Positions 18,067 to 25,385 of a stretch of 64,000 nt of DNA are shown here, piece by piece. This DNA comes from Terriglobia bacterium (lineage in GTDB: Bacteria; Acidobacteriota; Terriglobia; Bryobacterales; Bryobacteraceae), in assembly GCA_020073305.1 (NCBI GenBank), contig JAIQFK010000012.1, positions 124,001 to 188,000 on the forward strand. Direction: 5' to 3'. Below the pieces are notes generated by a model. The model made no database searches and had not been told where the DNA came from. It worked only from the letters and a program-made list of their open reading frames with translations. The translations under genes and the position numbers were made by a program. Position 1 is the first letter of the stretch, and each line of letters opens with the position of its first letter.

Positions 18067-18130
18067 TTGCAGATTCGGCCTCACCGATCCTATATACACA
18101 GTTGTTAATCTTGCACTTAGCTCATATTCA
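18067..18130 (+). promoter_or_regulatory. AT-rich promoter region before HPrK-like gene B
   Basis: The 193-base gap between the two HPrK-like genes contains an AT-rich island with two overlapping candidate promoters: TTGCAG (18067) with an 18-base spacer to TATATA (18091), and TTGTTA (18102) with a 17-base spacer to TATTCA (18125). A GAGG ribosome-binding site (18154-18157) precedes the ATG at 18168. This suggests that B and the genes coupled to it form a separate transcription unit from A. Confidence 0.4.
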
Positions 18131-18167
18131 AAGTGCCCCATGGATGCGATCATGAGGTTCAGGAAGT

Positions 18168-19118
18168 ATGCACCCCGACGATCAGCTCATGCTGCGCGCA
18201 CCGCTCCCGCACCGCGCGGAATTCTATCCGCTGGGCTTCTCCGTTCAGATCTCCACAAACTCTCCCGCCGTCCTGCGCGCCGCTCAAGCGAGTTGGGGCG
18301 AGTGGACGCGCGGGTTCGATGTGCCGCCGCTCGATATGCGCGTGCTGGTTCATTTGGATGGCCCCGTACCCGCCACCGCACCCGTTTACCGGGCGCAACG
18401 GCATTTGTTCAACATCATTGCCGACAACGCCAACTTTGGTATCTGCGATTTGAAGAGCGGCTATTGTTTCTCCTGCGTAACTCCGGCGGTTGCGGAGGAC
18501 AGCTACTTTCGGAATCACTTGCTCGAGACGATGGCCTACTTGACCATCGATCACTTGTACATCACCATCCTGCACGCGGGCTGTGTAGCTCGCAACGGGC
18601 ATGGCGTATTGCTCTGTGGCGACGCGGGCGCTGGCAAGAGCTGCCTCTCCTACGCCTGCATGAAACGCGGCTGGAGCCTGCTGTCGGACGACTTCAGCGC
18701 CCTGGTGCGTGGACGCCACGATCGTATGATTATTGGAAAGCCCGAGCACGTCCGCTTCCGGCCCGAGGCCATGCGCCTGTTTCCAGAACTTACGGACTTG
18801 CCCCACAAGGTTCTTGAGAACGGAAAGCAGATGTTCGACTTCCAGACCGGTGCGTTGCCTCAAGCGCGCACCGCTCGCTGCTGCCAGGCTGAGACGATTC
18901 TGTTTCTGGATCGCCGCGAGTCCGGCGATGCCGAACTCATTCCCATGGATCCCCAGGAAGCGCTCGCTCGCATCGAGTTCGACCGGGCCTATTGGGACCC
19001 GCCGGTTTTCGAGGAGCACCGCGAAAACATCCAGGGCCTGCTCTCCCGCGGCGTTCACTACCTGCGATACAGCGATTTTGACGGCGCAATTCATATTTTG
19101 GAGTCTTTGGTTTCATGA
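18168..19118 (+). CDS. HPr-kinase-like (HPrK C-domain) protein B
   Basis: A 316-residue paralogue of protein A, alike along its whole length (shared 'YPLGF', 'YRAQRHL', 'CDLKSGYCFSC', 'LHAGCVARNGHGVLLCG'). The P-loop GDAGAGKS is at 151-158, preceded by H136 and followed by 'GWSLLSDDFSALVR' with D174-D175, so the HPrK-type P-loop, upstream His and Asp pair are all retained. Its ATGA stop/start overlap with the next gene couples translation to TonB receptor 2. No PTS components are present. By analogy with RiPP-associated HPrK homologues it may phosphorylate a peptide or small-molecule substrate, but that is inference. Several Cys residues (100, 103, 139, 150, 159, 164) are partly shared with A. 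Confidence 0.78.
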   Translation: MHPDDQLMLRAPLPHRAEFYPLGFSVQISTNSPAVLRAAQASWGEWTRGFDVPPLDMRVLVHLDGPVPATAPVYRAQRHLFNIIADNANFGICDLKSGYCFSCVTPAVAEDSYFRNHLLETMAYLTIDHLYITILHAGCVARNGHGVLLCGDAGAGKSCLSYACMKRGWSLLSDDFSALVRGRHDRMIIGKPEHVRFRPEAMRLFPELTDLPHKVLENGKQMFDFQTGALPQARTARCCQAETILFLDRRESGDAELIPMDPQEALARIEFDRAYWDPPVFEEHRENIQGLLSRGVHYLRYSDFDGAIHILESLVS

Positions 19119-22100
19119 GAAAACTGCTTTTCATTGCCTGCGTTCTGCTGGCTCTGCGGCCCGCAGCCAACGCTCAAGTCGCTTCCGCGACGCTGCTGGG
19201 TGACGTGCGAGACGAATCGGGGGCGCTCGCCCCCGCCGCCACCGTAACGGCACGCCACAACGCTACCGGCTTCGTGCGCTCCGCCGTTACCAATTCGCAA
19301 GGCGCATACCGCATCGACGAACTTTTGCCCGGCGAGTATACCGTCACCGCTGAAAAATCCGGCTTCCGCACCGTCGAGGCCAAAGCCATACCGCTTGAAG
19401 TGAACCAGAAGGCGCGGCTCGATCTCGTTCTCACGATTGGCGGGGAACGCGACAGCGTCACCGTCCAGGCTCAAGTCTCTCCCGTGCAGAGTGAGGATGC
19501 CTCCATCGGCTACCGGCTGGAGAGTTCCGCGATTGATTCGCTGCCGTTGGTCGAGCGCAACGTGGTCAACCTGGTCACGCTTGGCCCCGGCGCCATCCCT
19601 CGCCAGCTCGGCGGTTTCGTATCCGACTCGGTCAGCGGCGTGCAGGCGAACCGCGGCGCCACCGCGCTCAACCCGCCCATCAACGGCGCGCGCTCCTACA
19701 TGAACGCCTTTCTGCTGGACGGCGCGAACGACACCGACCGCAACACCTTCGCCATCGCCGTCGAGCCTCCCATGGAATCGGTGCAGGAGTTCCGCATGCA
19801 AACCTCGGCGGCCTCGGCGGAGTTTGCCCAGGCGGCCGGCGGCATCATGGACGTTGTCACGAAATCCGGCACCCTCGCCTGGCACGGTAGCGCGTTCGAA
19901 TATTTCCGCAACGAGGCGCTCGACGCGCACAACTATTTCGACGATCCCACGCTGCCGCGGCCCGTTTTCCGCCAGAACCAGTTCGGCGGCTCCCTCGGCG
20001 GCCGCGTTCCCAAATTGAAGAACACGTTTTTCTTCGCCACCTATGAAGGGTTGCGCTCCGAGTCCGGCAAGCCCATGCTGGCTCTGATGCCTGATGCCAC
20101 AATTCGCACCGGCGACTTCACCGGACGCAATCCCATTTACAATCCCTTCAGCCTCGATCCCGCCACCGGCCAGAGGGTGCCCTTCGCCGGCAATGTCATC
20201 CCGCGCAGCCTCATCGATCCCATCGCCAGCAAGTTTCTGAGCACCTACGAGCCGCTGCCCAATCGCAACAACCCGAGCGACAACTATCTCGACTCCACAC
20301 CCAGCCGGAACCACAACGATACGGTCTCCGGACGCGTGGATCACGAATTCCGCAATCAGAGCCGCCTGTTCGCTCGCTACACCATCAACGACGAGCGCGG
20401 CCTTCTGGCGGGACTGTTTCCCGAGTTGCCCGACAATGAAAACGTGCGCGCCCAGCAGGCCGCCATCGGCCATACTCAATCGGGCGCGAGCTGGCTCAAC
20501 GAAGCTCGTCTGAATTTCACGCGCCTGAAGGTGTTCGATACGCCGCAGGCCGCCTTCCACCAGGACCTGGCGGGCCAACTCGGCCTCCAGGGCCTGTCCG
20601 GGAATCCCGCCAACTTCGGACTGCCCTACTTTCTGGTGGGAGATTTCTCCACCGTTACCGATGCCCCCAATCTCCCGCAGCTGCAACGCGACAATCTCTG
20701 GCAGTTTTCCGACGGATTCTCGGTCACACGCGGCCGCCATACGTTAAAGACGGGCTTCCAGTGGATGCATTACCAGGTGAATTACGTGCAGAGCAATCTC
20801 CCGCGCGGCCAATACATTTTCACCGGCGCGTTCACCGCCACCAATCCCAATAACACCGCGGCATCCGGCGACGGGCTCGCCGATTTCCTGCTCGGCCTGC
20901 CGCAGGTCACCAACCGCACCGTGGGCTTTGCGCAGGCTTATCTCAGGCAGAACACGTTGGCCGGCTACTTGCAGGATGACTGGCGGCTGACCGGAACCTT
21001 CACCTTGAACCTCGGCGTTCGTTATGAATACTTCGCGCCGTTCACCGACGCGCGCCACCAGCTCCTGAATCTCGACTATTCGACTCTGCCCAATGCGCCG
21101 CGCATGATATCGGTCGGCTCGGCCAGTCAGCCCAACGGCAAGAACTTTGCGCCTCGCGCCGGCCTCGCATGGACACCGCGGGTGAGCCTCTGGCCGGGCC
21201 GCAAAATGGTGTTCCGTGCCGGCTACGGCATTTACTTTGCTCCGGAAATCTCAACCGAGGCGTATAACCTGGCCCTGAATAATATCCGCAGCGAAACGAA
21301 CCAGACCAATGGTGTAAGTCCGCTGCTGACCATCGAGAATGGATTTCCGCAGACCGCCAGCACCGGCTTCCCCACTCTCTACGGGCTGGATGAACACGCG
21401 CCCACGGCCTACGTACAGCAATGGAACGCCAGCATCCAGCAGGAGCTGCCCGCCAGCATTCTGTTCGAGGCTGCCTACATTGGCTCCAAGGGAACTGACC
21501 TCGGCCTCTACCGCCGGTTTAACACTCCCGCGCACGTCGAGGTTGGGCAAAATCTGCCGCCGCGCCCTGGAGATTTGCAGTCCCTGCGCACCTTCCCCGA
21601 GCTGGGTCCCATCATCCAGATTCAGCACATCGCCAACTCCTCGTACAATTCGCTGCAGCTCAAGGCCACCAAGCGCATGGGCAAGAGCCTCTCTTTCCTG
21701 ACCAGCTTTGTATGGGCCAAGTCCATTGACGATGCGGATCTGCCCATTGCCGGCTTGTACGACGCCGTGGGCGCTCAGGACGAGCGCAACCTGCGGCTGG
21801 AGCGCGGGCGCTCCTTCTTCGACGTACGGCGCCGTTTCAGCAGCGGATATGTCTACAACCTGCCGGGCGCCGGCGGACTTCTCCGTCCCCTCGTGCGCAA
21901 CTGGCAGACCAGCGGCATAGTCACCCTGCAGGATGGCACGCCCGAGAACGCGTTTTATTTCGCGACGGACTTCGCCAACTCCGGCACGTTCAACCGGCCC
22001 AACATCGTGCCCGGCCAGAGCATCTCGCTGCCGCGCGATAAGCGCACGCCGGATCAATGGTTCAACAGTGCGGCTTTCAGCCAGCCCGCGCCTTACACAT

Positions 22101-22345
22101 TCGGTAATGCCGGCCGTGACGTCATTCCCGGTCCGGGAAACATCGTGTTCGACCTGGCGCTCACACGCCGCTTCCGCCCGCGCGAAGCCCACACGATCGA
22201 GTTTCGCGCCGAGTTCTTCAACGCCTTCAACTATCCGAATTTCGGAATCCCCGGCGACGCCGCCGATTTCGGCCCGTTCTTCGGACGCATCCTGGCCACC
22301 GGCGATCCGCGCCGCATCCAGTTCGCACTGCGGTACGATTTCTAG
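19115..22345 (+). CDS. TonB-dependent receptor 2 (carboxypeptidase-regulatory-like)
   Basis: A 1076-residue outer-membrane receptor whose ATG overlaps the stop of HPrK-like gene B (ATGA). Signal peptide MRKLLFIACVLLALRPAANAQ, then a CarboxypepD_reg-like domain (about 25-110, 'LLGDVRDESGALAPAATVTAR...GAYRIDELLPGEYTV'), a plug with 'IDSLPLVERNVVNLVTLGPGA' and 'VQEFRMQTSAASAEF', and a long barrel ending in aromatic 'RIQFALRYDF'. The family resembles the other three receptors in the window, but this one alone is translationally coupled to a kinase-like gene, which suggests a specific shared ligand or signalling role. 18 bases separate its stop from the next gene. Confidence 0.9.
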   Translation: MRKLLFIACVLLALRPAANAQVASATLLGDVRDESGALAPAATVTARHNATGFVRSAVTNSQGAYRIDELLPGEYTVTAEKSGFRTVEAKAIPLEVNQKARLDLVLTIGGERDSVTVQAQVSPVQSEDASIGYRLESSAIDSLPLVERNVVNLVTLGPGAIPRQLGGFVSDSVSGVQANRGATALNPPINGARSYMNAFLLDGANDTDRNTFAIAVEPPMESVQEFRMQTSAASAEFAQAAGGIMDVVTKSGTLAWHGSAFEYFRNEALDAHNYFDDPTLPRPVFRQNQFGGSLGGRVPKLKNTFFFATYEGLRSESGKPMLALMPDATIRTGDFTGRNPIYNPFSLDPATGQRVPFAGNVIPRSLIDPIASKFLSTYEPLPNRNNPSDNYLDSTPSRNHNDTVSGRVDHEFRNQSRLFARYTINDERGLLAGLFPELPDNENVRAQQAAIGHTQSGASWLNEARLNFTRLKVFDTPQAAFHQDLAGQLGLQGLSGNPANFGLPYFLVGDFSTVTDAPNLPQLQRDNLWQFSDGFSVTRGRHTLKTGFQWMHYQVNYVQSNLPRGQYIFTGAFTATNPNNTAASGDGLADFLLGLPQVTNRTVGFAQAYLRQNTLAGYLQDDWRLTGTFTLNLGVRYEYFAPFTDARHQLLNLDYSTLPNAPRMISVGSASQPNGKNFAPRAGLAWTPRVSLWPGRKMVFRAGYGIYFAPEISTEAYNLALNNIRSETNQTNGVSPLLTIENGFPQTASTGFPTLYGLDEHAPTAYVQQWNASIQQELPASILFEAAYIGSKGTDLGLYRRFNTPAHVEVGQNLPPRPGDLQSLRTFPELGPIIQIQHIANSSYNSLQLKATKRMGKSLSFLTSFVWAKSIDDADLPIAGLYDAVGAQDERNLRLERGRSFFDVRRRFSSGYVYNLPGAGGLLRPLVRNWQTSGIVTLQDGTPENAFYFATDFANSGTFNRPNIVPGQSISLPRDKRTPDQWFNSAAFSQPAPYTFGNAGRDVIPGPGNIVFDLALTRRFRPREAHTIEFRAEFFNAFNYPNFGIPGDAADFGPFFGRILATGDPRRIQFALRYDF

Positions 22346-22363
22346 AGAGTGGAATAGGCGTTC

Positions 22364-24805
22364 ATGCCTGTCGCCGGTATCCGAGCCAGTAGCTTGATCT
22401 CTGCGCCGCTGGCCTGGGAAAACAATCCCCGCCTGCCTCGCGGCGTTGCCGCCGTTCTTGCAGCGCTTCGCTTTTCCGCGCCCGCTCCCGAACCATTGCG
22501 GCAACTCTCTGACGCCGAGTGGAAGGCGACACTGGAATTCATCGATCGCGGGAGTCTGACGCTCTTCCTCGGCGCCGTGTGCCGCGACTATTTGCCCGCC
22601 TGGGTCCGCGAGCGGATCGATCGCAACCTCGCCGGCAACACCGAGCGCATCGGACGCCTGCGCGCCTCTTTGGTGGAGATCGCGGCGCAGTTCGAAGCTG
22701 CCGGCATCGAATATCTGTTGCTGAAAGGGTTTTCGCAAGAGGTCGAATACGCCGCCGACCCCTATCTCCGTGTTTCCTACGATCTCGATCTGTTCGCTCC
22801 GCAAGACTCGCTTTCGCGCGCCCACGCTGTGCTCCGCTCCATGGCCTACGAAACCATCGAGGGAACCGGGCAATCCCCTGCGGATCACCTCCCGCCCATG
22901 ATCCGCAAGACGGGCTGGCAATGGCGTGGCGATTTCTTCGATCCTGAGATTCCTGGCTCCATCGACCTCCACTATCGCTTCTGGGACCCCGGAACCGAGC
23001 TTTTCGACGCACCCGGCGTGGAGGATTTTTGGCAGCGGCGCATCCAGCAGGATGGCCTTCCGGTGCTGGACCGGGCCGACCGCCTGGGCTATGCGGCTCT
23101 CCATCTCTTGCGTCATCTGCTGCGCGCCGGCGTGCGCCTGTCCCACGTATACGAGATCGCTTACTTCCTCGAAACACAAGCCGGTGACGATTCGTTCTGG
23201 GACGCATGGCGTGAATTGCATCCCGCGCCGCTCCGCCGCCTGGAGGCTCTCTCGTTCCGCCTGGCTGCCGAGTGGTTCGGTTGCCGGACTTCGCCCGTCG
23301 TACAGGAGCAAATGGAGAGTGAAGAGGAAGACATCCAGCTGTGGTTCACCCGCTACCGGACTGCTCCCCTCGAGGCCAGTTTCCACCCCAACAAGCACGA
23401 GTTGTGGCTGCACTTCGCGCTGCTCGCTTCATCCCGGGACCGCCGTCGGGTTTTCATGCGGAGAGTCCTGCCCTTCGCCATGCCTGGCCCGGTGGACGCC
23501 GTATACCTGCCTGATGATCAAGTGACGTGGCGCATGCGGTTGCGTAGGCAACTCAAGTACGGCGCCCATGTCGTCAACCGTTCAGCCCACCACGCGCGCG
23601 CCCTGGTGCCGGTCACCGTCCATGGCCTGATCTGGAAGTCGCGCGGCTGGCGGCTGGACGCGTCGTTCTGGCGCTTCCTGGCCGGCTCCACGCTCCTGAA
23701 TCTGGGGGTCTTCCACTTTCTCCTGCTCTACAACCTGTATCTGCTGGACCAGGGCTTTCGCGAAAATGTGCTTGGGGTGGTCGCGGGGGCATTCACCGCC
23801 GGCAGTCTGGCCGGCGTTCTGCCCGCCGCGGCTTTGGCGCGCCGTTTCGGGCTCAAACGGACCTTGCTGGTCTCGATTGCGGCTACCGCCGTCGTGTGCG
23901 CGCTCCGCGCTGCCGTGACCACCGAACCGGCGCTATTGGCTGCGGCCTTCTCCGGTGGAGTCTTGTTTTCGACTTGGGCCGTCTGCATTTCTCCGGCCGT
24001 GGCGGCTGTAACCGTCGAAAGCGCCCGTCCCACCGCCTTCAGCTTTGTTTTCGGCTCAGGCATCGGGCTTGGCGTCGCCGCTGGAATCCTCGGCGGCCGT
24101 CTGCCCGGCTGGTTCGCCCGTGCCGGGCTGGCTTCTTCCCCCGCACAGGCAAAACAGCTTGTTCTGTTCGCGGCCAGCCTGTGTGTGGGCCTCGCGCTAT
24201 GGCCGCTGGCGCGGCTGCGCCTCCAGTCACCTCCTGCTCACGAAACGCGCAGTTATCCTCGCGGCCCGTTCATCCGGCAGTTTCTTGTGGCTATCGGCGT
24301 ATGGAGTTTGGCAACCGGCGCTTTCAATCCGCTGTTCAATGCCTACTTCGCCCGCCAGTTCCATCTGCCTGTGGAGCGCATCGGCTTGGCGTTCTCCATC
24401 TCCCAGGCCGCATCAGCCGCCGCCATCCTGGCTGCGCCGTTCGTACTGCGGCGGCTGGGATTGATTCGCGGAGTCGCAGCCACGCAATTCGCCACTGCCG
24501 CAATCCTGGCGCTGCTCGCCCCGGCTCCCACCGCGCTGGTAGCCGTCGCCCTTTACGCCGCCTACTCCAGCTTTCAATACATGACCGAGCCGGGCGTCTA
24601 CTCCTCGTTGATGAATCGCGTCCCTCCCAGCCAGCATAGCGGCGCCTCCGCTCTGAACTTCCTGGTGGTGTTCGGCAGCCAGGCGCTCGCGGCCTCCGCC
24701 GCCGGCGTCGTCGTGGCCCACTACGGCTACCCGCCCATGCTCGCGGGCGCTGCCGGGCTGGCGGCCCTTGCCGCCTGGCTGTTCTCTCGATTAAAGTACG
24801 ATTAA
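22364..24805 (+). CDS. Nucleotidyltransferase (PF14907-like)-MFS transporter fusion protein
   Basis: An 813-residue two-domain protein. The N-terminal ~410 residues resemble the NTP_transf_5 group: 'EAAGIEYLLLKGFSQEVEYA' (K121-G122), then 'YLRVSYDLDLF' with the D140-x-D142 metal pair, 'GSIDLHYRFWD', and a helical region with 'HLLRHLLRAGVRLSHVYEIAYFL'. From about residue 432 to the end there are 10-12 hydrophobic helices with an MFS-type basic loop ('AALARRFGLKRTLL') and a second set after a central cytoplasmic stretch. Single-domain NTP_transf_5 proteins occur in RiPP clusters with HPrK-like kinases; a fusion to an MFS permease is not a combination I recognise. No stop or frame change occurs at the junction. 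It overlaps the next gene by one base (TAATG). Confidence 0.75.
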   Translation: MPVAGIRASSLISAPLAWENNPRLPRGVAAVLAALRFSAPAPEPLRQLSDAEWKATLEFIDRGSLTLFLGAVCRDYLPAWVRERIDRNLAGNTERIGRLRASLVEIAAQFEAAGIEYLLLKGFSQEVEYAADPYLRVSYDLDLFAPQDSLSRAHAVLRSMAYETIEGTGQSPADHLPPMIRKTGWQWRGDFFDPEIPGSIDLHYRFWDPGTELFDAPGVEDFWQRRIQQDGLPVLDRADRLGYAALHLLRHLLRAGVRLSHVYEIAYFLETQAGDDSFWDAWRELHPAPLRRLEALSFRLAAEWFGCRTSPVVQEQMESEEEDIQLWFTRYRTAPLEASFHPNKHELWLHFALLASSRDRRRVFMRRVLPFAMPGPVDAVYLPDDQVTWRMRLRRQLKYGAHVVNRSAHHARALVPVTVHGLIWKSRGWRLDASFWRFLAGSTLLNLGVFHFLLLYNLYLLDQGFRENVLGVVAGAFTAGSLAGVLPAAALARRFGLKRTLLVSIAATAVVCALRAAVTTEPALLAAAFSGGVLFSTWAVCISPAVAAVTVESARPTAFSFVFGSGIGLGVAAGILGGRLPGWFARAGLASSPAQAKQLVLFAASLCVGLALWPLARLRLQSPPAHETRSYPRGPFIRQFLVAIGVWSLATGAFNPLFNAYFARQFHLPVERIGLAFSISQAASAAAILAAPFVLRRLGLIRGVAATQFATAAILALLAPAPTALVAVALYAAYSSFQYMTEPGVYSSLMNRVPPSQHSGASALNFLVVFGSQALAASAAGVVVAHYGYPPMLAGAAGLAALAAWLFSRLKYD

Positions 24806-25215
24806 TGAACTACTTCCTGGCGAAAACCGACCCTGAAACGTACTCCCTCGACCACTTTGAGCGCGACCACAAGACCGTGTGGGACGGCGTCAAGAACCCC
24901 CAGGCGTTGCGTGCCATCCGCGAAATGCGTCCAGGCGATCGTGTCTTCATGTACCACAGCGGCGGCGATTCCGCCGTGGTCGGCCTCGCCCAGGTGGTTT
25001 CCGAGCCCCGGCCCGATCCGAAGTCGGCCAAACTGACGGTCATCGACCTGGAGTTTCTCACCCGCCTCGATCCCCCCACCACGCTCCATGAAATCAAGGC
25101 CTCCGGACTGTTCGACGATTGGGCGCTGGTTCGCCAGGGCCGGCTCTCGACCATGACCGCCCCGGCGCCTTTTGTCACGTGGATGAAAAGGAAATATCCG
25201 AAGATCAAGCTGTAG
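24805..25215 (+). CDS. EVE-domain protein
   Basis: A 136-residue protein that consists of a single EVE domain (PUA-like fold): 'MNYFLAKTDPETYSLDHFERD', 'VWDGVKNPQALRAIREMRPGDRVFMYHSG', 'AVVGLAQVVSEPRPDP' and a closing 'FVTWMKRKYPKI'. All the conserved family blocks are present and the length is normal. EVE domains bind modified bases in DNA or RNA; the stand-alone bacterial form (like human THYN1) has no firmly known substrate. It starts within the stop codon of the preceding gene (TAATG), so it is the last gene of the kinase-receptor-transporter unit, and a terminator-like hairpin follows its stop. The functional link to that unit is unclear. Confidence 0.9.
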   Translation: MNYFLAKTDPETYSLDHFERDHKTVWDGVKNPQALRAIREMRPGDRVFMYHSGGDSAVVGLAQVVSEPRPDPKSAKLTVIDLEFLTRLDPPTTLHEIKASGLFDDWALVRQGRLSTMTAPAPFVTWMKRKYPKIKL

Positions 25216-25217
25216 CC

Positions 25218-25242
25218 TACACTTCCACGGAGTGTATTTCTT
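25218..25242 (+). terminator. Hairpin with T-rich tail after the EVE gene
   Basis: TACACT at 25218-25223 pairs with AGTGTA at 25231-25236 across a 7-base loop and is followed by TTTCTT. It begins two bases after the EVE stop codon and is a weak Rho-independent-type terminator closing the operon. A second small hairpin (TTCCG/CGGAA, 25248-25263) and an AT-rich stretch follow before the histidine kinase gene; nothing else is seen in that 170-base gap. Confidence 0.45.
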
Positions 25243-25385
25243 CCAGATTCCGAATTTGCGGAAGACAAACGACTAATAAGTCTAATAAAATGTATTGTAT
25301 TCTGTGTTTGGAAGGGGTGCACAGGCTGGCAGCAGACGTGCTTGTGCAGGGGCTTAGGGTGAGTGTGTCTTCCGGGCGGGCGTAA

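Noticed and set aside
18008-18817. A 269-codon plus-strand frame covering the gap and overlapping HPrK-like gene B
   Set aside because: It is out of frame with B over most of its length, is very rich in Arg and Ser, and has no domain. Its first 50 codons were examined as a possible precursor peptide but show no leader, recognition or core pattern.
16919-23413. Long minus-strand frames (376, 549 and 720 codons) opposite the kinase, receptor and transporter genes
   Set aside because: They mirror the codon bias of the plus-strand genes and have Gly/Val/Glu-rich translations without recognisable motifs.
16994-25215. A full lasso-peptide biosynthetic cluster
   Set aside because: No asparagine-synthase-like cyclase, PqqD-like recognition protein, transglutaminase-like peptidase or precursor gene could be found in the window, so only a partial resemblance is claimed.
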